From the NCBI RefSeq assembly GCF_008973485.1, contig NZ_CP031223.1, positions 1,178,001 through 1,242,000 on the forward strand: 64,000 bases of DNA. The letters are read 5' to 3'. Below are positions 9,193 through 18,691 of the stretch, piece by piece. This stretch comes from Psychrobacillus glaciei (lineage in GTDB: Bacteria; Bacillota; Bacilli; Bacillales_A; Planococcaceae). Every line of letters begins with the position of its first letter. Positions within the stretch are counted from its first letter, which is position 1. The position numbers and the translations under genes are program-made. Under the pieces are notes generated by a model, which had not been told where the DNA came from, did no database searches, and saw only the letters and a program-made list of their open reading frames with translations.

Positions 9193-10545
9193 ATGATAAA
9201 AAAACGACTAAAAACAAAACTAAATAATACCCCAGCCCAAGCGATTGTAACCTATTATTTTATTGCAATCGCAATTTCTGTGATACTACTTCGTTTACCG
9301 GGTGTTCATAAGCCTGGAGTTCACGTTAATTTTATCGACAGTTTATTTACTGCGGTAAGTGCTGTAAGTGTCACTGGATTATCATCGATTAATATATCTG
9401 AAACATATAGTGTATTTGGATATTTTATGATCATACTTGTACTGCAATTAGGTGGTATTGGAATTATGGCTTTAGGAACTTTTGTTTGGTTAATTTCTGG
9501 TAAAAAAATTGGACTTCGTGAACGTCAACTGATCATGGTCGATTATAACCAATCAAATTTATCCGGAGTAGTTAACTTAATTAAAGAAATCGTGAAATTA
9601 TTATTGTTGATACAGGCAATAGGAGCATTATTATTAACCTTGTACTTTACCCAATATTACGATTCGTTCAAAGAAGCATTGACCCATGGTATCTTTACAT
9701 CTGTATCTGCTACGACGAATGCGGGATTTGATATTACAGGAGATTCCTTAATTCCTTATCATCATGATTATTTTGTTCAAATTATTACTATTTTTCTCAT
9801 TATTTTTGGAGCAATCGGGTTTCCTGTCCTAATAGAAGTAAAGGAATTTCTATCGAATAAGAATAAAAATTTTCGTTTTTCTCTATTTACAAGACTTACG
9901 ACCATTACTTATGCTATTCTTTTAGTTTTTGGAACCATCATGATATATTTACTTGAAATGTTCCATGCATTTAAAGGAATGCCTTGGCATGAAAAGTTCT
10001 TTACTGCTTTATTCCATTCCGTTTCTACACGGTCTGCAGGATTAACTACGATAGACGTTACGCAGTTTCATGAAGGAACAAATTTTTTAATGAGTGTGCT
10101 CATGTTCATCGGTGCATCCCCAAGTTCAGTAGGTGGAGGAATTAGGACGACGACATTTGCTATTGCTGTCTTATTTCTCATAAACTTTTCGAGAGGAAAA
10201 GATAGTGTACAAATCTTCCATCGTGAAGTTCATTTAATCGACATATTTCGCGCCTTTGCAGTAATTATTTTAGCTTTTGCCATGGTATTTATTGCTACTA
10301 TTTTATTATCAGTTACCGAAACTAATGTACCAATTACTTCCTTAATCTTTGAAATTACATCAGCTTTTGGAACATGTGGGATGTCTCTTGGAATAACTGG
10401 GGAACTGTCCGACATAGGGAAAGTGATTATTATGGTTCTAATGTTTATTGGGCGTGTAGGCTTGATTTCATTCTTATATTCAATAGGTGGAAAAAGTAAT
10501 AAAACAAAATTCCACTACCCTAAAGAACGCGTTATTATTGGTTAA
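9193..10545 (+). CDS. ktrD: Potassium uptake channel subunit, KtrB/KtrD type
   Basis: 450 residues, matching KtrB/KtrD. It shows the four-fold repeated M1-pore-M2 plan of the TrkH/KtrB family with the four selectivity-filter loops: VSVTGLSS, SATTNAGFD, STRSAGLTT and SAFGTCGMSLG. Each has the key glycine. The N-terminus is short and basic, as in Bacillus Ktr channels. It works with a cytosolic RCK ring, and a KtrC-like gene lies 42 kb away at 52578. In B. subtilis ktrC and ktrD are also unlinked, so pairing is likely though inferred. The ATG has AAAGGAAATT upstream; the gene is monocistronic, between two terminators. Confidence 0.92.
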   Translation: MIKKRLKTKLNNTPAQAIVTYYFIAIAISVILLRLPGVHKPGVHVNFIDSLFTAVSAVSVTGLSSINISETYSVFGYFMIILVLQLGGIGIMALGTFVWLISGKKIGLRERQLIMVDYNQSNLSGVVNLIKEIVKLLLLIQAIGALLLTLYFTQYYDSFKEALTHGIFTSVSATTNAGFDITGDSLIPYHHDYFVQIITIFLIIFGAIGFPVLIEVKEFLSNKNKNFRFSLFTRLTTITYAILLVFGTIMIYLLEMFHAFKGMPWHEKFFTALFHSVSTRSAGLTTIDVTQFHEGTNFLMSVLMFIGASPSSVGGGIRTTTFAIAVLFLINFSRGKDSVQIFHREVHLIDIFRAFAVIILAFAMVFIATILLSVTETNVPITSLIFEITSAFGTCGMSLGITGELSDIGKVIIMVLMFIGRVGLISFLYSIGGKSNKTKFHYPKERVIIG

Positions 10546-10592
10546 AAAAACCGAGCATTAGGTCCATAATTGGATCTAATGCTCGGTTTTTT
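10545..10592. terminator. Terminator of the Ktr gene (works in both directions)
   Basis: AAAACCGAGCATTAGGTCCA and TGGATCTAATGCTCGGTTTT form a near-perfect 20-pair stem with a short loop, with A and T runs on its two sides. From 10593 to 10740 I see no gene or clear motif. Confidence 0.9.
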
Positions 10593-10740
10593 AAAAAGAT
10601 ATGAAACTACCATGGAGCACGTAAGCAGGCATCTACCATTAAAAAAATGATTTCAACTTTAAACCGGCGTTATTTTGAGTAAAATTGGATATCCTATTAA
10701 TTTTAAATATGAATAAAGACGCTGTTTTCATACAAAGTAT

Positions 10741-11607
10741 CACGTCTCTTGATTAACCACCTTATTACATTTTAGTGGAAAAGTTCATAGATACCATTTA
10801 CATTTACACACTTTTTTTGTATTTACTCTGGACACTTTAGAAATATTGCGACTTAGTAACAGCTAGGATTTCCGCTTTAGGCGGACGCTTTCTGCAGGTG
10901 GAGCGATGGAGCCAGCACCGTCGCTTGTGCGGTCTCATCTGTCTCCCAGATCTCTTCGGAATCGCCGCCTGCCGATGAAATCCAGCATATTTGCTAGCTA
11001 TTCAGTTTTCAATCTTAACTGTATTATCCGAAGTGAAATGCAATAAATGGATGAGCGGGACAAATCACATGATGAACACGACAAATTTCTCATAATAAAG
11101 TTTTAACTTAGAGTGAGATGGCACTGATTAATTGCACGCACTCTTAATAACACGTACTAACAAAAAACCTCTATTCTTGTGGCACTTTTTAATATTTAGT
11201 TTGAATTTTAGTGCATTTAGTTGGAAAAAAGGGAAGTTTAGTTAAAAAAGAAATTATTATTCTCCTTTTTCTCCGCAATTACCCAACCAGGAAAAACTAG
11301 CAAGCTCTAGTGGAGTGTAGCGAAAGGGCAGCCTAAGTGCGCCGCGTCCTGCGGCAACGGCTGCATGACTCACATCCTGTGAGCCCGCGGCAAAATCGAC
11401 TCCTGTGGGATGAGTGAGACAGATTCCCCATCACATCGTACGCGTAGCGTGGGTGATGGGGCATCGCTCACCCCACGGAAAGCGTCCGCCCTGCAACGAA
11501 AATCCTAGCGGTAACTAAGACGCATTATATCTAAAACATAATTTTTTTGGTTAACATTAGTTAATTCACAAACATTATTGGGAATAATTAGATAATCAGC
11601 AGATGCG
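10741..11607. mobile_element. Non-coding TIR element, copy C
   Basis: 867 bp element with inverted ends CACGTCTCTTGATTA (left) and TAATCAGCAGATGCG (right, reading CGCATCTGCTGATTA on the other strand). It is bracketed by an exact 9 bp direct repeat ACAAAGTAT at 10732-10740 and 11608-11616, the sign of a transposition event. Inside are two GC-rich modules facing each other (about 10870-10985 and 11290-11515), so the element could fold into one large hairpin. No reading frame of 60 codons is present. Confidence 0.82.
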
Positions 11608-11616
11608 ACAAAGTAT

Positions 11617-12145
11617 ATGAATTTTCATGGCAGGAATAGATTGACTTCTGCTGCAGGCGGACGCTTTACTGGGGGGCAAGCATCAAGCCGCTTCCTGTGC
11701 TCCTGAGGTTACTCGTCGTAAAAAATAATTTCGCTTCGCTCCTTACAGGGTCTTGATTTTCTTGCTAATCCTCTAGGAGTCATCCCCTTCCGCTCCAATC
11801 AACAGTACAAATAAGAAAAAAATATGCTTCGTGGAAATAATGAATCGGTACTTTCCATTCTTTATAAATAGGCTAAGTGGAACCTGAAAAAATAGATAGT
11901 ATCGATTAGTAAAGAAGTGCTGGGCGGATGAAATTGACTCTTCGTCCTCTTTTAAAAGAATAGAAAAGGATTTATTCTCTCATTATCCAAACCTTATGTA
12001 CCTGGTCTCTATCTATTTCAAGAGGGCGACGGACAAACATCCTCCATAAAGGTCTTCGTTAATAGTGTAGCCATATTTTCGTCCAAAGTACTATGGAATC
12101 GATGATGACCAAATGCATATAAAGGCGGTTTCCGCTTTTTTTACA
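11617..12145. repeat. R2 repeat, copy 2
   Basis: Begins at ATGAATTTTCATGGCAGG directly after the target duplication of element C and ends with GGCGGTTTCCGC followed by a T run. It contains a GC-rich module (11650-11800), the small hairpin GGGCGGATGAA...TTCGTCC, GGGCGACGGACAAACATCC and AATAGTGTAGCC. The long GAAGTGACGCAGTCACTTC hairpin is missing: the sequence jumps from ACATCCTCCATAAAGG to TCTTCGTTAATAG. Confidence 0.7.
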
Positions 12146-12315
12146 AGATAAGAAAGTAAATGGTTTTTCCTGCTGCTAAACCAGTGTTCATAGTGCTTTA
12201 AAGGATTATTTTACCCCGACGGATTTCTGTTTCAGGAGGGCTCTTTCCTCGGGTTGAGCGATGAGGCATCACCGCCGCATTCGCAAGCTTGCGATGGCTC
12301 ATCTGTCTAACTCAT

Positions 12316-12474
12316 GATGGCGCTGAAAAACAAAAATCAGAAATTAAAGTCACCATTTGAGAAGTATATTTACCTTATAATTAGTCTTACATCCCCACAA
12401 ACTCCCTAAAAATTGATGTAAATACGGGATATCATTTTTATTTTTTGAATAATAGTGACTTTTTCAGTGGCCTC
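12316..12474. mobile_element. Small nested MITE, copy 2
   Basis: About 159 bp with ends GATGGCGCTGAAAAA (worn) and TTTTTCAGTGGCCTC, between TAACTCAT (12308-12315) and TCACTCAT (12475-12482). It occupies the same spot in the host module as the better-preserved copy at 30081-30271. Confidence 0.7.
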
Positions 12475-12875
12475 TCACTCATCCCGATGGAATTGCCACT
12501 TTTCACTACAATCCATTAAGTGAGTAGTACCTTATAAAAAAATATGAAATTAATAAACTAGAAATCGAGTATTCACAACGACTTGAAATGCTTTTTAATG
12601 GTGACTACCTTACGTAGGAGTTCCTATATGTTTTTACTTTTACCGTCCATAGAATACATGAATATGTGGGTAGATGATTAGAGTTGGTGGAACCTAAAAA
12701 AATAGGTAGCATCTATAGATAAAGAAGCGCTGAGCGGACGAAATTGTATCTTCGTCCGCTTTTAAAAGAATAAGAAAGGATTTATTCTCTCATTAACCAA
12801 AACAAATGCATTATGTCTTTACATATTTCAAGAAGGCGACGGACAAACAGCCGCCCCAAGATTACCGAAAAAAAT

Positions 12876-12908
12876 AGCTCGTGAAGTGACGCAGTCACTT
12901 CACGAGCT
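12876..12908 (-). terminator. R2 long hairpin, copy 3 (probable terminator of the radical-SAM gene)
   Basis: AGCTCGTGAAGTGAC with GTCACTTCACGAGCT, loop GCA, followed on the minus strand by ATTTTTTTCGG. It lies about 140 bases past the stop of the minus-strand gene ending at 13046. Confidence 0.6.
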
Positions 12909-13045
12909 AAATTACTACGTTAATAGTGTAGCTGATGTTTCGTCCAAAGCAATCTGGAAATAGTAAAGACAAATGCACTTAAAGGACGCTTGCGTTTTTC
13001 TTATAAGAAGAAGTTTTGACCTAATCCAACTAGCACAATTTCCAA

Positions 13046-14782
13046 CTATTTCGCAATAAAAGAAAAATGGGGAGTATTATTTATACCGAAAGTGGAAAGC
13101 AAATAGCCTTCTTTTTCTTTAATGATTCCTTGCTTATAAGAATTTATGCAAAGCGATATTGGTGTAATAAATGTTTGCTTATATAATTCACGTTCGTTCA
13201 ATTGTAATTCAACAAACTCCGTACCCGCAATGGATGGATTCATAACGAGTTGTTTATAAAGATTCGATTGCTCATCTTTGGTCATATCATTTTCCCACCA
13301 AGGCTTACGAGGTTGGAATTTTTGTTTGGATAAATAATCGAGTTTCATTACACTTTGAATGATTGGTAACGAAAGGTTTTCAACACTCTCTAAGTAGGAA
13401 TTCAATCTTGTATATAGATCCTCTAATTGATGTCCAATTTTCGACCAATTTCTTTCTTCCCAGAACGTTCCAAACTGTTGGAAAAAGTCGAAAGGTGTTT
13501 CAAATATTTGATCGAATAAATACTCCAGGGTACGATCCATTCGATGTGCATTCCAATACTTTTCTAGCACGTCTTCTACTTGTTTGATACGAAGAATATC
13601 ATCAAAAGTTAAGACATTATTAGAGAATATTTCATATGGCGCTTGATCGACATAGACATAACCATACTTTTCTGCTTCCACCCGCAACCCGGTGCCTCGT
13701 AGTAATTTCAAAAAGCCAAGTTGTAATTCTTCAGGACGCATTTCAAATACTTCATTAAAAGTTCTTCTGAACGAATGATAGTCTTCTTCCGGTAAACCGG
13801 CTATCAAATCAAGATGCTGATCTATTTTTCCACCGCTTTTGACCATCGTCACAGTACGTTTTAATTTCTCGAAGTTTTGTCTGCGTTTTACAAGTTCATT
13901 CGTCAAATCATTCGTAGATTGTACGCCGATTTCAAAACGAAAAAGCCCTGCAGGAGCATTATCATTCAAAAACTGAATTACTTCTGGACGCATAATATCA
14001 GCCGTTATTTCAAATTGAAAAACAACTCCTGGTATATGTTCATCAATTAAAAATTGAAACATTTCCATTGCATAACTTCTACTAATATTAAACGTTCGAT
14101 CGACAAACTTTATCGTTTTCGCACCATTAGTCATTAAAAAGCGAATATCTTCTTTTACTTTATTTCTATTGAAATATCTTACACCTACTTCAATAGAAGA
14201 TAGACAAAATTGACAGGAGAATGGGCAGCCACGGCTAGTTTCAATGTAAGCAATACGCTTAGAGAGATTTGGGATATCCTCTTCAAAGCGGTAAGGTGTT
14301 GGTGATTCTCTCAAATCTAATTTTGGTGGTAGCGTATTTAGAATAAATTTGTCGTCTTGTACATATGCTACTCCAGGAACATCTTTTAATGATTGCTTAT
14401 TATGTAAGAAGTTCAATAACTCCTTAAAAGAATGTTCTCCTTCTCCTACGACAATATAATCTATTTCTTTCACTTGTCTTAACCAGACATTTGTATCGTA
14501 AGAAACTTCTGGGCCACCTAAAATAATAGTTATGGATGGATCTACCGTCTTTAGCATTTTAATAACCTTTATTGTTTCTTCGATATTCCAAATGTAACAA
14601 CTAAATCCTACTATTTCAGGCTTTTTCTGATAGAGATCTGCAACAATGTTGAAAGTGGGGTCTTTAATTGTATATTCAGTTATGAGGGGGGAATATTCTG
14701 GTTCAGCATATGCCTTTAGACAGCGTAGGGCTAAATTTGTATGAATGAACTTTGCATTTAGTGTTGTTAGTATTATATTCAT
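13046..14782 (-). CDS. B12-binding-domain radical SAM protein (DUF4080 type)
   Basis: 578 residues in three parts. The N-terminal 130 or so form a cobalamin-binding-like Rossmann domain (MNIILTTLNAKFIHTNLALR, then ILGGPEVSYD). The middle is a radical SAM barrel with the 4Fe-4S motif CPFSCQFC preceded by ETSRG. The C-terminal third matches what I know as DUF4080. The start has an AAAGGAG site before ATG. Such proteins are common in Bacilli and Clostridia, and their reaction is not established; methyl transfer or another radical step is inferred only. The gene stands alone, with an R2 hairpin behind it. The ATG-proximal region holds a TGTCGACA palindrome (14830-14837) of unknown meaning. Confidence 0.87.
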   Translation of the reverse strand: MNIILTTLNAKFIHTNLALRCLKAYAEPEYSPLITEYTIKDPTFNIVADLYQKKPEIVGFSCYIWNIEETIKVIKMLKTVDPSITIILGGPEVSYDTNVWLRQVKEIDYIVVGEGEHSFKELLNFLHNKQSLKDVPGVAYVQDDKFILNTLPPKLDLRESPTPYRFEEDIPNLSKRIAYIETSRGCPFSCQFCLSSIEVGVRYFNRNKVKEDIRFLMTNGAKTIKFVDRTFNISRSYAMEMFQFLIDEHIPGVVFQFEITADIMRPEVIQFLNDNAPAGLFRFEIGVQSTNDLTNELVKRRQNFEKLKRTVTMVKSGGKIDQHLDLIAGLPEEDYHSFRRTFNEVFEMRPEELQLGFLKLLRGTGLRVEAEKYGYVYVDQAPYEIFSNNVLTFDDILRIKQVEDVLEKYWNAHRMDRTLEYLFDQIFETPFDFFQQFGTFWEERNWSKIGHQLEDLYTRLNSYLESVENLSLPIIQSVMKLDYLSKQKFQPRKPWWENDMTKDEQSNLYKQLVMNPSIAGTEFVELQLNERELYKQTFITPISLCINSYKQGIIKEKEGYLLSTFGINNTPHFSFIAK

Positions 14783-14941
14783 TTTTAAACTCCTTTTTTA
14801 CGTATATATATTGTATCAAGGAATAGAGGTGTCGACAATATGGGAAGAAAGAATCATTTCAATCTCAAAATAGATATGAAATAATCAGAATTAACAAACA
14901 TTTATATCAGTTATTGGAATATTTTCTCTTTTAATTGTTTA

Positions 14942-16102
14942 TTGCGTAAACTCTATTCATTTTATGTCTTTTTATGGAGATGGTTTTTCAAATGCAAGGA
15001 GAGGTTGGGTGATGTTGTGCTAGCTGAGTACAAGTATAAGAAAAAGTTTGAACATATTTTTCAATCTTATTCATCTGGGCTTATTTTTATCAATGAAAAA
15101 GGGGAAATTTTAGAAGTTAATTCAAAAATAGAAGAAATCTTTCAAACTAAACGAAATGAACTATGTGGTATGAATGCTTTACAGCTTCTCGAAAGTTTAG
15201 ACGAAAGCTTTGAGAATAAGAAAGCTTTTATACAAACTGTACTTCAGGATGGAAATGCCGAACTATTTAGTGAGTTACAAAATAGCTTAGGCGAACTAAA
15301 GTATATACGGATTAGGGTATCAAAACAGAAGGATACTAAACTATACTTAACTGAAATACACGATGAATCTGAAAAGATGACAATGAAAAAAAGATTAGAT
15401 CATTCAGAATCCCTTAGCACATTGGGACAATTAGCTGCAAGTATTGCGCATGAAATTAGAAATCCAATGACATCCTTAAAAGGTTTTACCCAGTTACTTT
15501 ACAAAACAGCAAATGAGGATGGTAAAAGATACTTAACAGTTATTAATGATGAAATAAAACGAATGGAAGAAATACTAACAGAATTTTTGGAAGTTTCGAA
15601 GCCGACTAATAATAAATTTTATTATTTTGAAGTGAAGGATTTGATTGAAGAAGTTGTAAATTTCATGACTCCCCAGGCAATAATGAACAACATTAATCAA
15701 GTGATTACTTTTAGAGTAGATGAAAATCGCAAAATTTTAGGTGATCGAAACTTATTGAAACAAGTTTTTATAAACGCGATAAAAAATGCTATTGAAGCAA
15801 TGCCAAAGGGTGGCAATATTAGTATAAATGTTATGGAGGATATAAAACATACAGATGATAAGTTCATATGTATTTCAATAGAAGATCAAGGTCATGGAAT
15901 AGAAGAAAAGAATTTAGAAAAGATATTTGATCCTTTCTTTTCAACAAAAAACGGTGGGACAGGTCTTGGTTTACCACATATTTATAAAGTAATTGAATCG
16001 CATGGTGGAACAATCGTTGTGGATAGTTCCGTTGGAAAAGGAACCATATTTAAATTAATACTACCTAGTAAAGTGGAAATTAAGCCTATTTTGACAATAT
16101 GA
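14942..16102 (+). CDS. Cytoplasmic PAS-domain histidine kinase (orphan)
   Basis: Up to 386 residues: a PAS domain (about 35-140, with GLIFINEKGEILEVNSK), the HisKA helix with phospho-acceptor His170 in SIAHEIRNPMTSLKGF, then an HATPase domain with the N box NAIKNAIEAMP, G1 DQGHGI, F box FDPFFSTK and G2 GTGLGLP. No membrane helix is predicted apart from an aromatic N-terminus, so it is probably soluble. No response regulator is nearby. Layout and lack of partner resemble the sporulation kinases that feed Spo0F/Spo0A, an inference only. The start is doubtful: TTG 14942 lacks a ribosome site, while AAGGAG at 14996-15001 favours TTG 15005 or GTG 15017. Confidence 0.85.
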   Translation: MRKLYSFYVFLWRWFFKCKERLGDVVLAEYKYKKKFEHIFQSYSSGLIFINEKGEILEVNSKIEEIFQTKRNELCGMNALQLLESLDESFENKKAFIQTVLQDGNAELFSELQNSLGELKYIRIRVSKQKDTKLYLTEIHDESEKMTMKKRLDHSESLSTLGQLAASIAHEIRNPMTSLKGFTQLLYKTANEDGKRYLTVINDEIKRMEEILTEFLEVSKPTNNKFYYFEVKDLIEEVVNFMTPQAIMNNINQVITFRVDENRKILGDRNLLKQVFINAIKNAIEAMPKGGNISINVMEDIKHTDDKFICISIEDQGHGIEEKNLEKIFDPFFSTKNGGTGLGLPHIYKVIESHGGTIVVDSSVGKGTIFKLILPSKVEIKPILTI

Positions 16103-16158
16103 ATGTTAGACCTTTATAATAGTGGTTAATGTATTATATATAGGTGAGGATGACCATA

Positions 16159-16605
16159 ATGTCAAATGATCAATCGAACAGTGCGCTAAAGTTATTTGTC
16201 GTATTATCACGTGCTCATAAAGTAATTCACGAGAGTACAAATTATTTTTTTCAAGAAAACGGACTAAATCCTACAGAATTTGCAGTTTTAGAGCTTTTAT
16301 ATCATAAAGGAAAACAACCGCTGCAACAAATTGGCAATAAAATCTTATTGGCGAGTGGCTCTATTACCTACGTTGTAGACAAGTTAGAGGGTAGAGGCTA
16401 TATTAGTAGAGTTTCAAGCGACACCGATCGGCGTGTCACTTTTGCAGAAATCACTCCAACAGGTAACGCTTTTATGGATGAACTTTTCCCAAGACATGAA
16501 GCGCAATTGATAGAGCTAATGAGCGAATTGACCAATGAAGACAAGCAAATAGTAATTGAACTAGTGAAGAAACTCGGATTATCCATTAAAAATCTATCTA
16601 GTTAA
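16159..16605 (+). CDS. mhqR: MarR-family regulator, MhqR-like
   Basis: About 148 residues. The winged helix is clear: LNPTEFAVLELLYHKG, then the recognition region LQQIGNKILLASGSITYVVDKLE and the wing with SDTDRRV. The phrase LLASGSITYVVDKLE is one I associate with MhqR (YkvE), the quinone-responsive repressor of B. subtilis, whose gene lies in the corresponding chromosomal neighbourhood. I chose ATG 16159 because the TAGGTGAGG site (16141-16149) sits 9 bases before it; the frame also has GTG 16144 and ATG 16150. No quinone-detoxifying target gene is adjacent, so the regulon lies elsewhere. Family certain, MhqR identity moderate. Confidence 0.85.
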   Translation: MSNDQSNSALKLFVVLSRAHKVIHESTNYFFQENGLNPTEFAVLELLYHKGKQPLQQIGNKILLASGSITYVVDKLEGRGYISRVSSDTDRRVTFAEITPTGNAFMDELFPRHEAQLIELMSELTNEDKQIVIELVKKLGLSIKNLSS

Positions 16606-16608
16606 TAA

Positions 16609-16650
16609 AAACAAGCTTCTAACGCTGTTCATGTGTTATAAGCTTTTTTT
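16609..16650 (+). terminator. Terminator of the MarR gene
   Basis: AAGCTTCTAAC and GTTATAAGCTT (one mismatch) followed by seven T residues. Confidence 0.7.
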
Positions 16651-16704
16651 ATATTTTAATATTTATCTTACAAGAACTTTTTTTCTACTTTTAACGTATA
16701 AAGT

Positions 16705-17341
16705 CACATTTGATGATTAATAATTTACTTACAAAATATTGCGAAAAAGTCTTCATTTGCATCTGTACGTTTTCGGTTCTCTTTGGGCGAAATGATTAAA
16801 ACATTATAACGATGAAATGGGATGGGTGGATATTTGTCCGTCGCTACCCTAAAACGTTCAAAAGAAAAATGCTTTTTTGGAGAATGAGAGAATAGCTACC
16901 GTTCTACGAATTTTGCAAGTTCCCGAAGATGCAATTTCGTGAACTCTACACTTTTTTACCATACGTTCCTTGCTTATTTTTGCTAAGAAATACGACTCAT
17001 AAGGAGATGCTGTGTAAGAATGTGGCACTTGCTTTCAAATAGAAAGGGAGGTAAGTCTTTAGAGAAGGGCTGAGCAACCAAAATAGCATCTTTGGCTGCT
17101 TACTATATGAATAGGAAAGTGGGCTTATTCTTTCTTTCCCAAGAGCTTTGGCACTTGGTTTATTTGTGCTAGCGGAGAGATATGGCTTTTTCGCAACCCC
17201 CGGCAAGCAGAAATCTGGGTAATGGTGTAGTAATCGTTCAGTCCACTGCAATCCAAAAGCGGCTATATACTAAGTTCCTAGTATTTTACCAATAAATTAT
17301 CTAGTAATTATCTGGATATTTTTAGTTGATCAACACGGGTG
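16705..17341. mobile_element. Non-coding TIR element, copy G
   Basis: 637 bp. The left end is CACATTTGATGATTA; the right end reads CACCCGTGTTGATCA on the other strand. It is flanked by GTATAAAGT (16696-16704) and GTATAAAGA (17342-17350), a 9 bp duplication with one difference. It is inserted inside R2 copy 4. Read on the minus strand it matches 53296-53850 along most of its length, for example CATTACCCAGATTTCTG and GCAAAAATAAGCAAGGAACG. An 84-codon minus-strand frame inside it (16997-17251) has no sign of being a gene. Confidence 0.8.
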
Positions 17342-17442
17342 GTATAAAGAATACATGATTGAGCGAATGACTTTTTTCATCATGTCAGCACATATTTCAA
17401 GAAGATGACGGACAAGCCTAGGCCAAAAGATTACTAAAAAAA

Positions 17443-17473
17443 GATCGTTAAGTGAGGCAGTCACTTAACGATC
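17443..17473. terminator. R2 long hairpin, copy 4
   Basis: GATCGTTAAGTGA with TCACTTAACGATC, loop GGCAG, with a T run on the plus side (CCTTTTTTTT) and an A run on the other. The inner G-C pair of other copies is here T-A on both arms. Confidence 0.6.
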
Positions 17474-17485
17474 CTTTTTTTTAAG

Positions 17486-17967
17486 TTTAAGGAAGTATAT
17501 TAAATTGTTATAATAGGAATACAGTATTTATAAAGGGTTGAAGTACTTTCTAATGGTGACAACCTTAAGCGAAATTTCTAAAATATTTTTATTTTTACCG
17601 TCCACAGTTTACCTGAATCAAAACGGAGATAATTAGAGTTGGTGGAAACTGAAAAAAATAGATAGCATCCATTAATAAGGAAGTGCTGAGCGGACGAAAT
17701 TGCATCTTCGTCCGTTTTTAAAAGGATAGGAAAGTATCTAATCTCTCATTAACCAACCCTGATGCACCATGTCTCTACTTATTTCAAGAAGGCGACGGAC
17801 AAACATCTGCCTTAAGATTACCTAAAAAAGAGGATCTGAAAGTGACGCAGTCACTTCCAGATCCTCTATAAAATTCTTCGTTAATAGTGTAGCCAATGTT
17901 TTGTCCAAAGCAATCTAGAGATAGTGAAGACAAGATGTTCTTAAAGCTCTTAAAGGCCGTTTGCGTT
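17486..17967. repeat. R2 repeat, copy 5
   Basis: Lacks the GC-rich module. Carries AAGGAAGTATATTAAATTG, TTTTTACCGTCCACAG, the small hairpin GAGCGGACGAA...TTCGTCCG, GGCGACGGACAAACATCTGCC, the long hairpin at 17830-17866 and the end GGCCGTTTGCGTTTTAC. Its end reaches the stop codon of the minus-strand lipoprotein gene, so it may supply that gene with its last bases. Confidence 0.72.
17830..17866 (-). terminator. R2 long hairpin, copy 5 (probable terminator of the lipoprotein gene)
   Basis: GAGGATCTGAAAGTGAC with GTCACTTCCAGATCCTC, loop GCA, one A-C mismatch; on the minus strand it is followed by TTTTTTAGG. It is about 100 bases beyond the lipoprotein stop. Confidence 0.6.
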
Positions 17968-18555
17968 TTACTTAATTGTTTCAGCCATTTCAACAAAATT
18001 TTCGAATGCAGGATTATCTTCTGTATCAAAAATAGTTAGTTTTACTATTAATCCATCTCTTTCAAATGCATAACCTGAAATCTTGCCTTCAGGTGTATCA
18101 ATCTGATAACCTTTTATTTCTTTAATGGAATCATTAGTAGGAAGTTGATTTTTATCTGTAATTTCTACTAATTTTTCCTTTTCATTGGAAGCTTTTAGTG
18201 TTTCTACTAAATTATTAGTAATGTCATTTAAATCGGCCTCACTAGCGTCGAATGTTTCTATTCGCATAGATTGTGCGTCGTTTTTGGTATTAAAAAGTAT
18301 ATCTTTGTTTGGTTCTTCTCCAGTTAATTCAAAACCATCTATCACTGTAATGGAATAGTTTTGGCTTTCACTTTTTGTAATTGTCCCTTCCAGTTCTTGT
18401 TCGGGTTTAGTAGTACTTCCGGCTGCTTCTGTTTGTTCTGCGCTTTTCGTATCAGTGTCAGGTTGATCGGCTTTTTCAATTCCCTCTGTTGTTCCACATG
18501 CAGCAAGTAACATAGTAAGAATTAGAATGGAAAGTAATGAGTTTATTTTTTTCAA
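17968..18555 (-). CDS. Lipoprotein of unknown function
   Basis: 195 residues starting at TTG with AAAAGGAG about 10 bases upstream. A type II signal peptide ends in the lipobox LLAAC (Cys20), so the protein should be anchored on the outer face of the membrane. A linker rich in Glu, Thr, Asp and Lys (20-58) follows, then a compact domain of about 135 residues beginning near GTITKSESQNYSITVIDGFEL and ending EMAETIK. I do not recognise the domain. No partner gene is in the same operon. Its stop codon lies at the very end of R2 copy 5, so the C-terminus may have been altered by that repeat. Confidence 0.8.
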   Translation of the reverse strand: MKKINSLLSILILTMLLAACGTTEGIEKADQPDTDTKSAEQTEAAGSTTKPEQELEGTITKSESQNYSITVIDGFELTGEEPNKDILFNTKNDAQSMRIETFDASEADLNDITNNLVETLKASNEKEKLVEITDKNQLPTNDSIKEIKGYQIDTPEGKISGYAFERDGLIVKLTIFDTEDNPAFENFVEMAETIK

Positions 18556-18691
18556 AATAATTCAGCTCCTTTTTAGTGTTATAAATTTAAAATTGTTCTT
18601 ATAAGTGTTTGTCCAGCTCCAACAAGCAAACTCGTCGCAGAAAAAATTCATCTGTGCTTTTCTTAATGGACGTTAAATGTAGATAAATGTT

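Larger units (their letters stand above)
12150..13010. repeat. R2 repeat, copy 3 (carries a nested MITE)
   Basis: The fullest R2 copy: left end GAAAGTAAATGGTTTTTCC, a GC-rich module split by a MITE (12316-12474), CACTACAATCCATTAAGTGAGTAGTACC, TTTTACCGTCCATAGAATAC, the small hairpin GAGCGGACGAA near 12733, the long hairpin at 12876-12908 and the end AAAGGACGCTTGCGTTTTTC. It lies just downstream of the minus-strand radical-SAM gene. Confidence 0.75.
16650..17485. repeat. R2 repeat, copy 4, split by element G
   Basis: Removing 16705-17341 and one target duplication joins TTTCTACTTTTAACGTATAAAG to AATACATGATTGAGCG, which matches the uninterrupted R2 text TTTTTACTTTTACCGTCC ATAGAATACATGAAT of copy 3. 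The right part continues with TTTCAAGAAGATGACGGACAAG and the long hairpin at 17443-17473. R2 was therefore here before element G. Confidence 0.7.

Noticed and set aside
14830-14837. TGTCGACA upstream of the radical-SAM and kinase genes as a Spo0A box
   Set aside because: It differs from TGTCGAA at the last-but-one core position and is simply a palindrome; too weak to claim.
16997-17251. 84-codon minus-strand frame inside element G
   Set aside because: The matching stretch in element D is not an open frame, so it is not conserved as protein.
17784-18029. 81-codon minus-strand frame over the end of the lipoprotein gene
   Set aside because: It spans R2 copy 5 and overlaps the lipoprotein in another frame.
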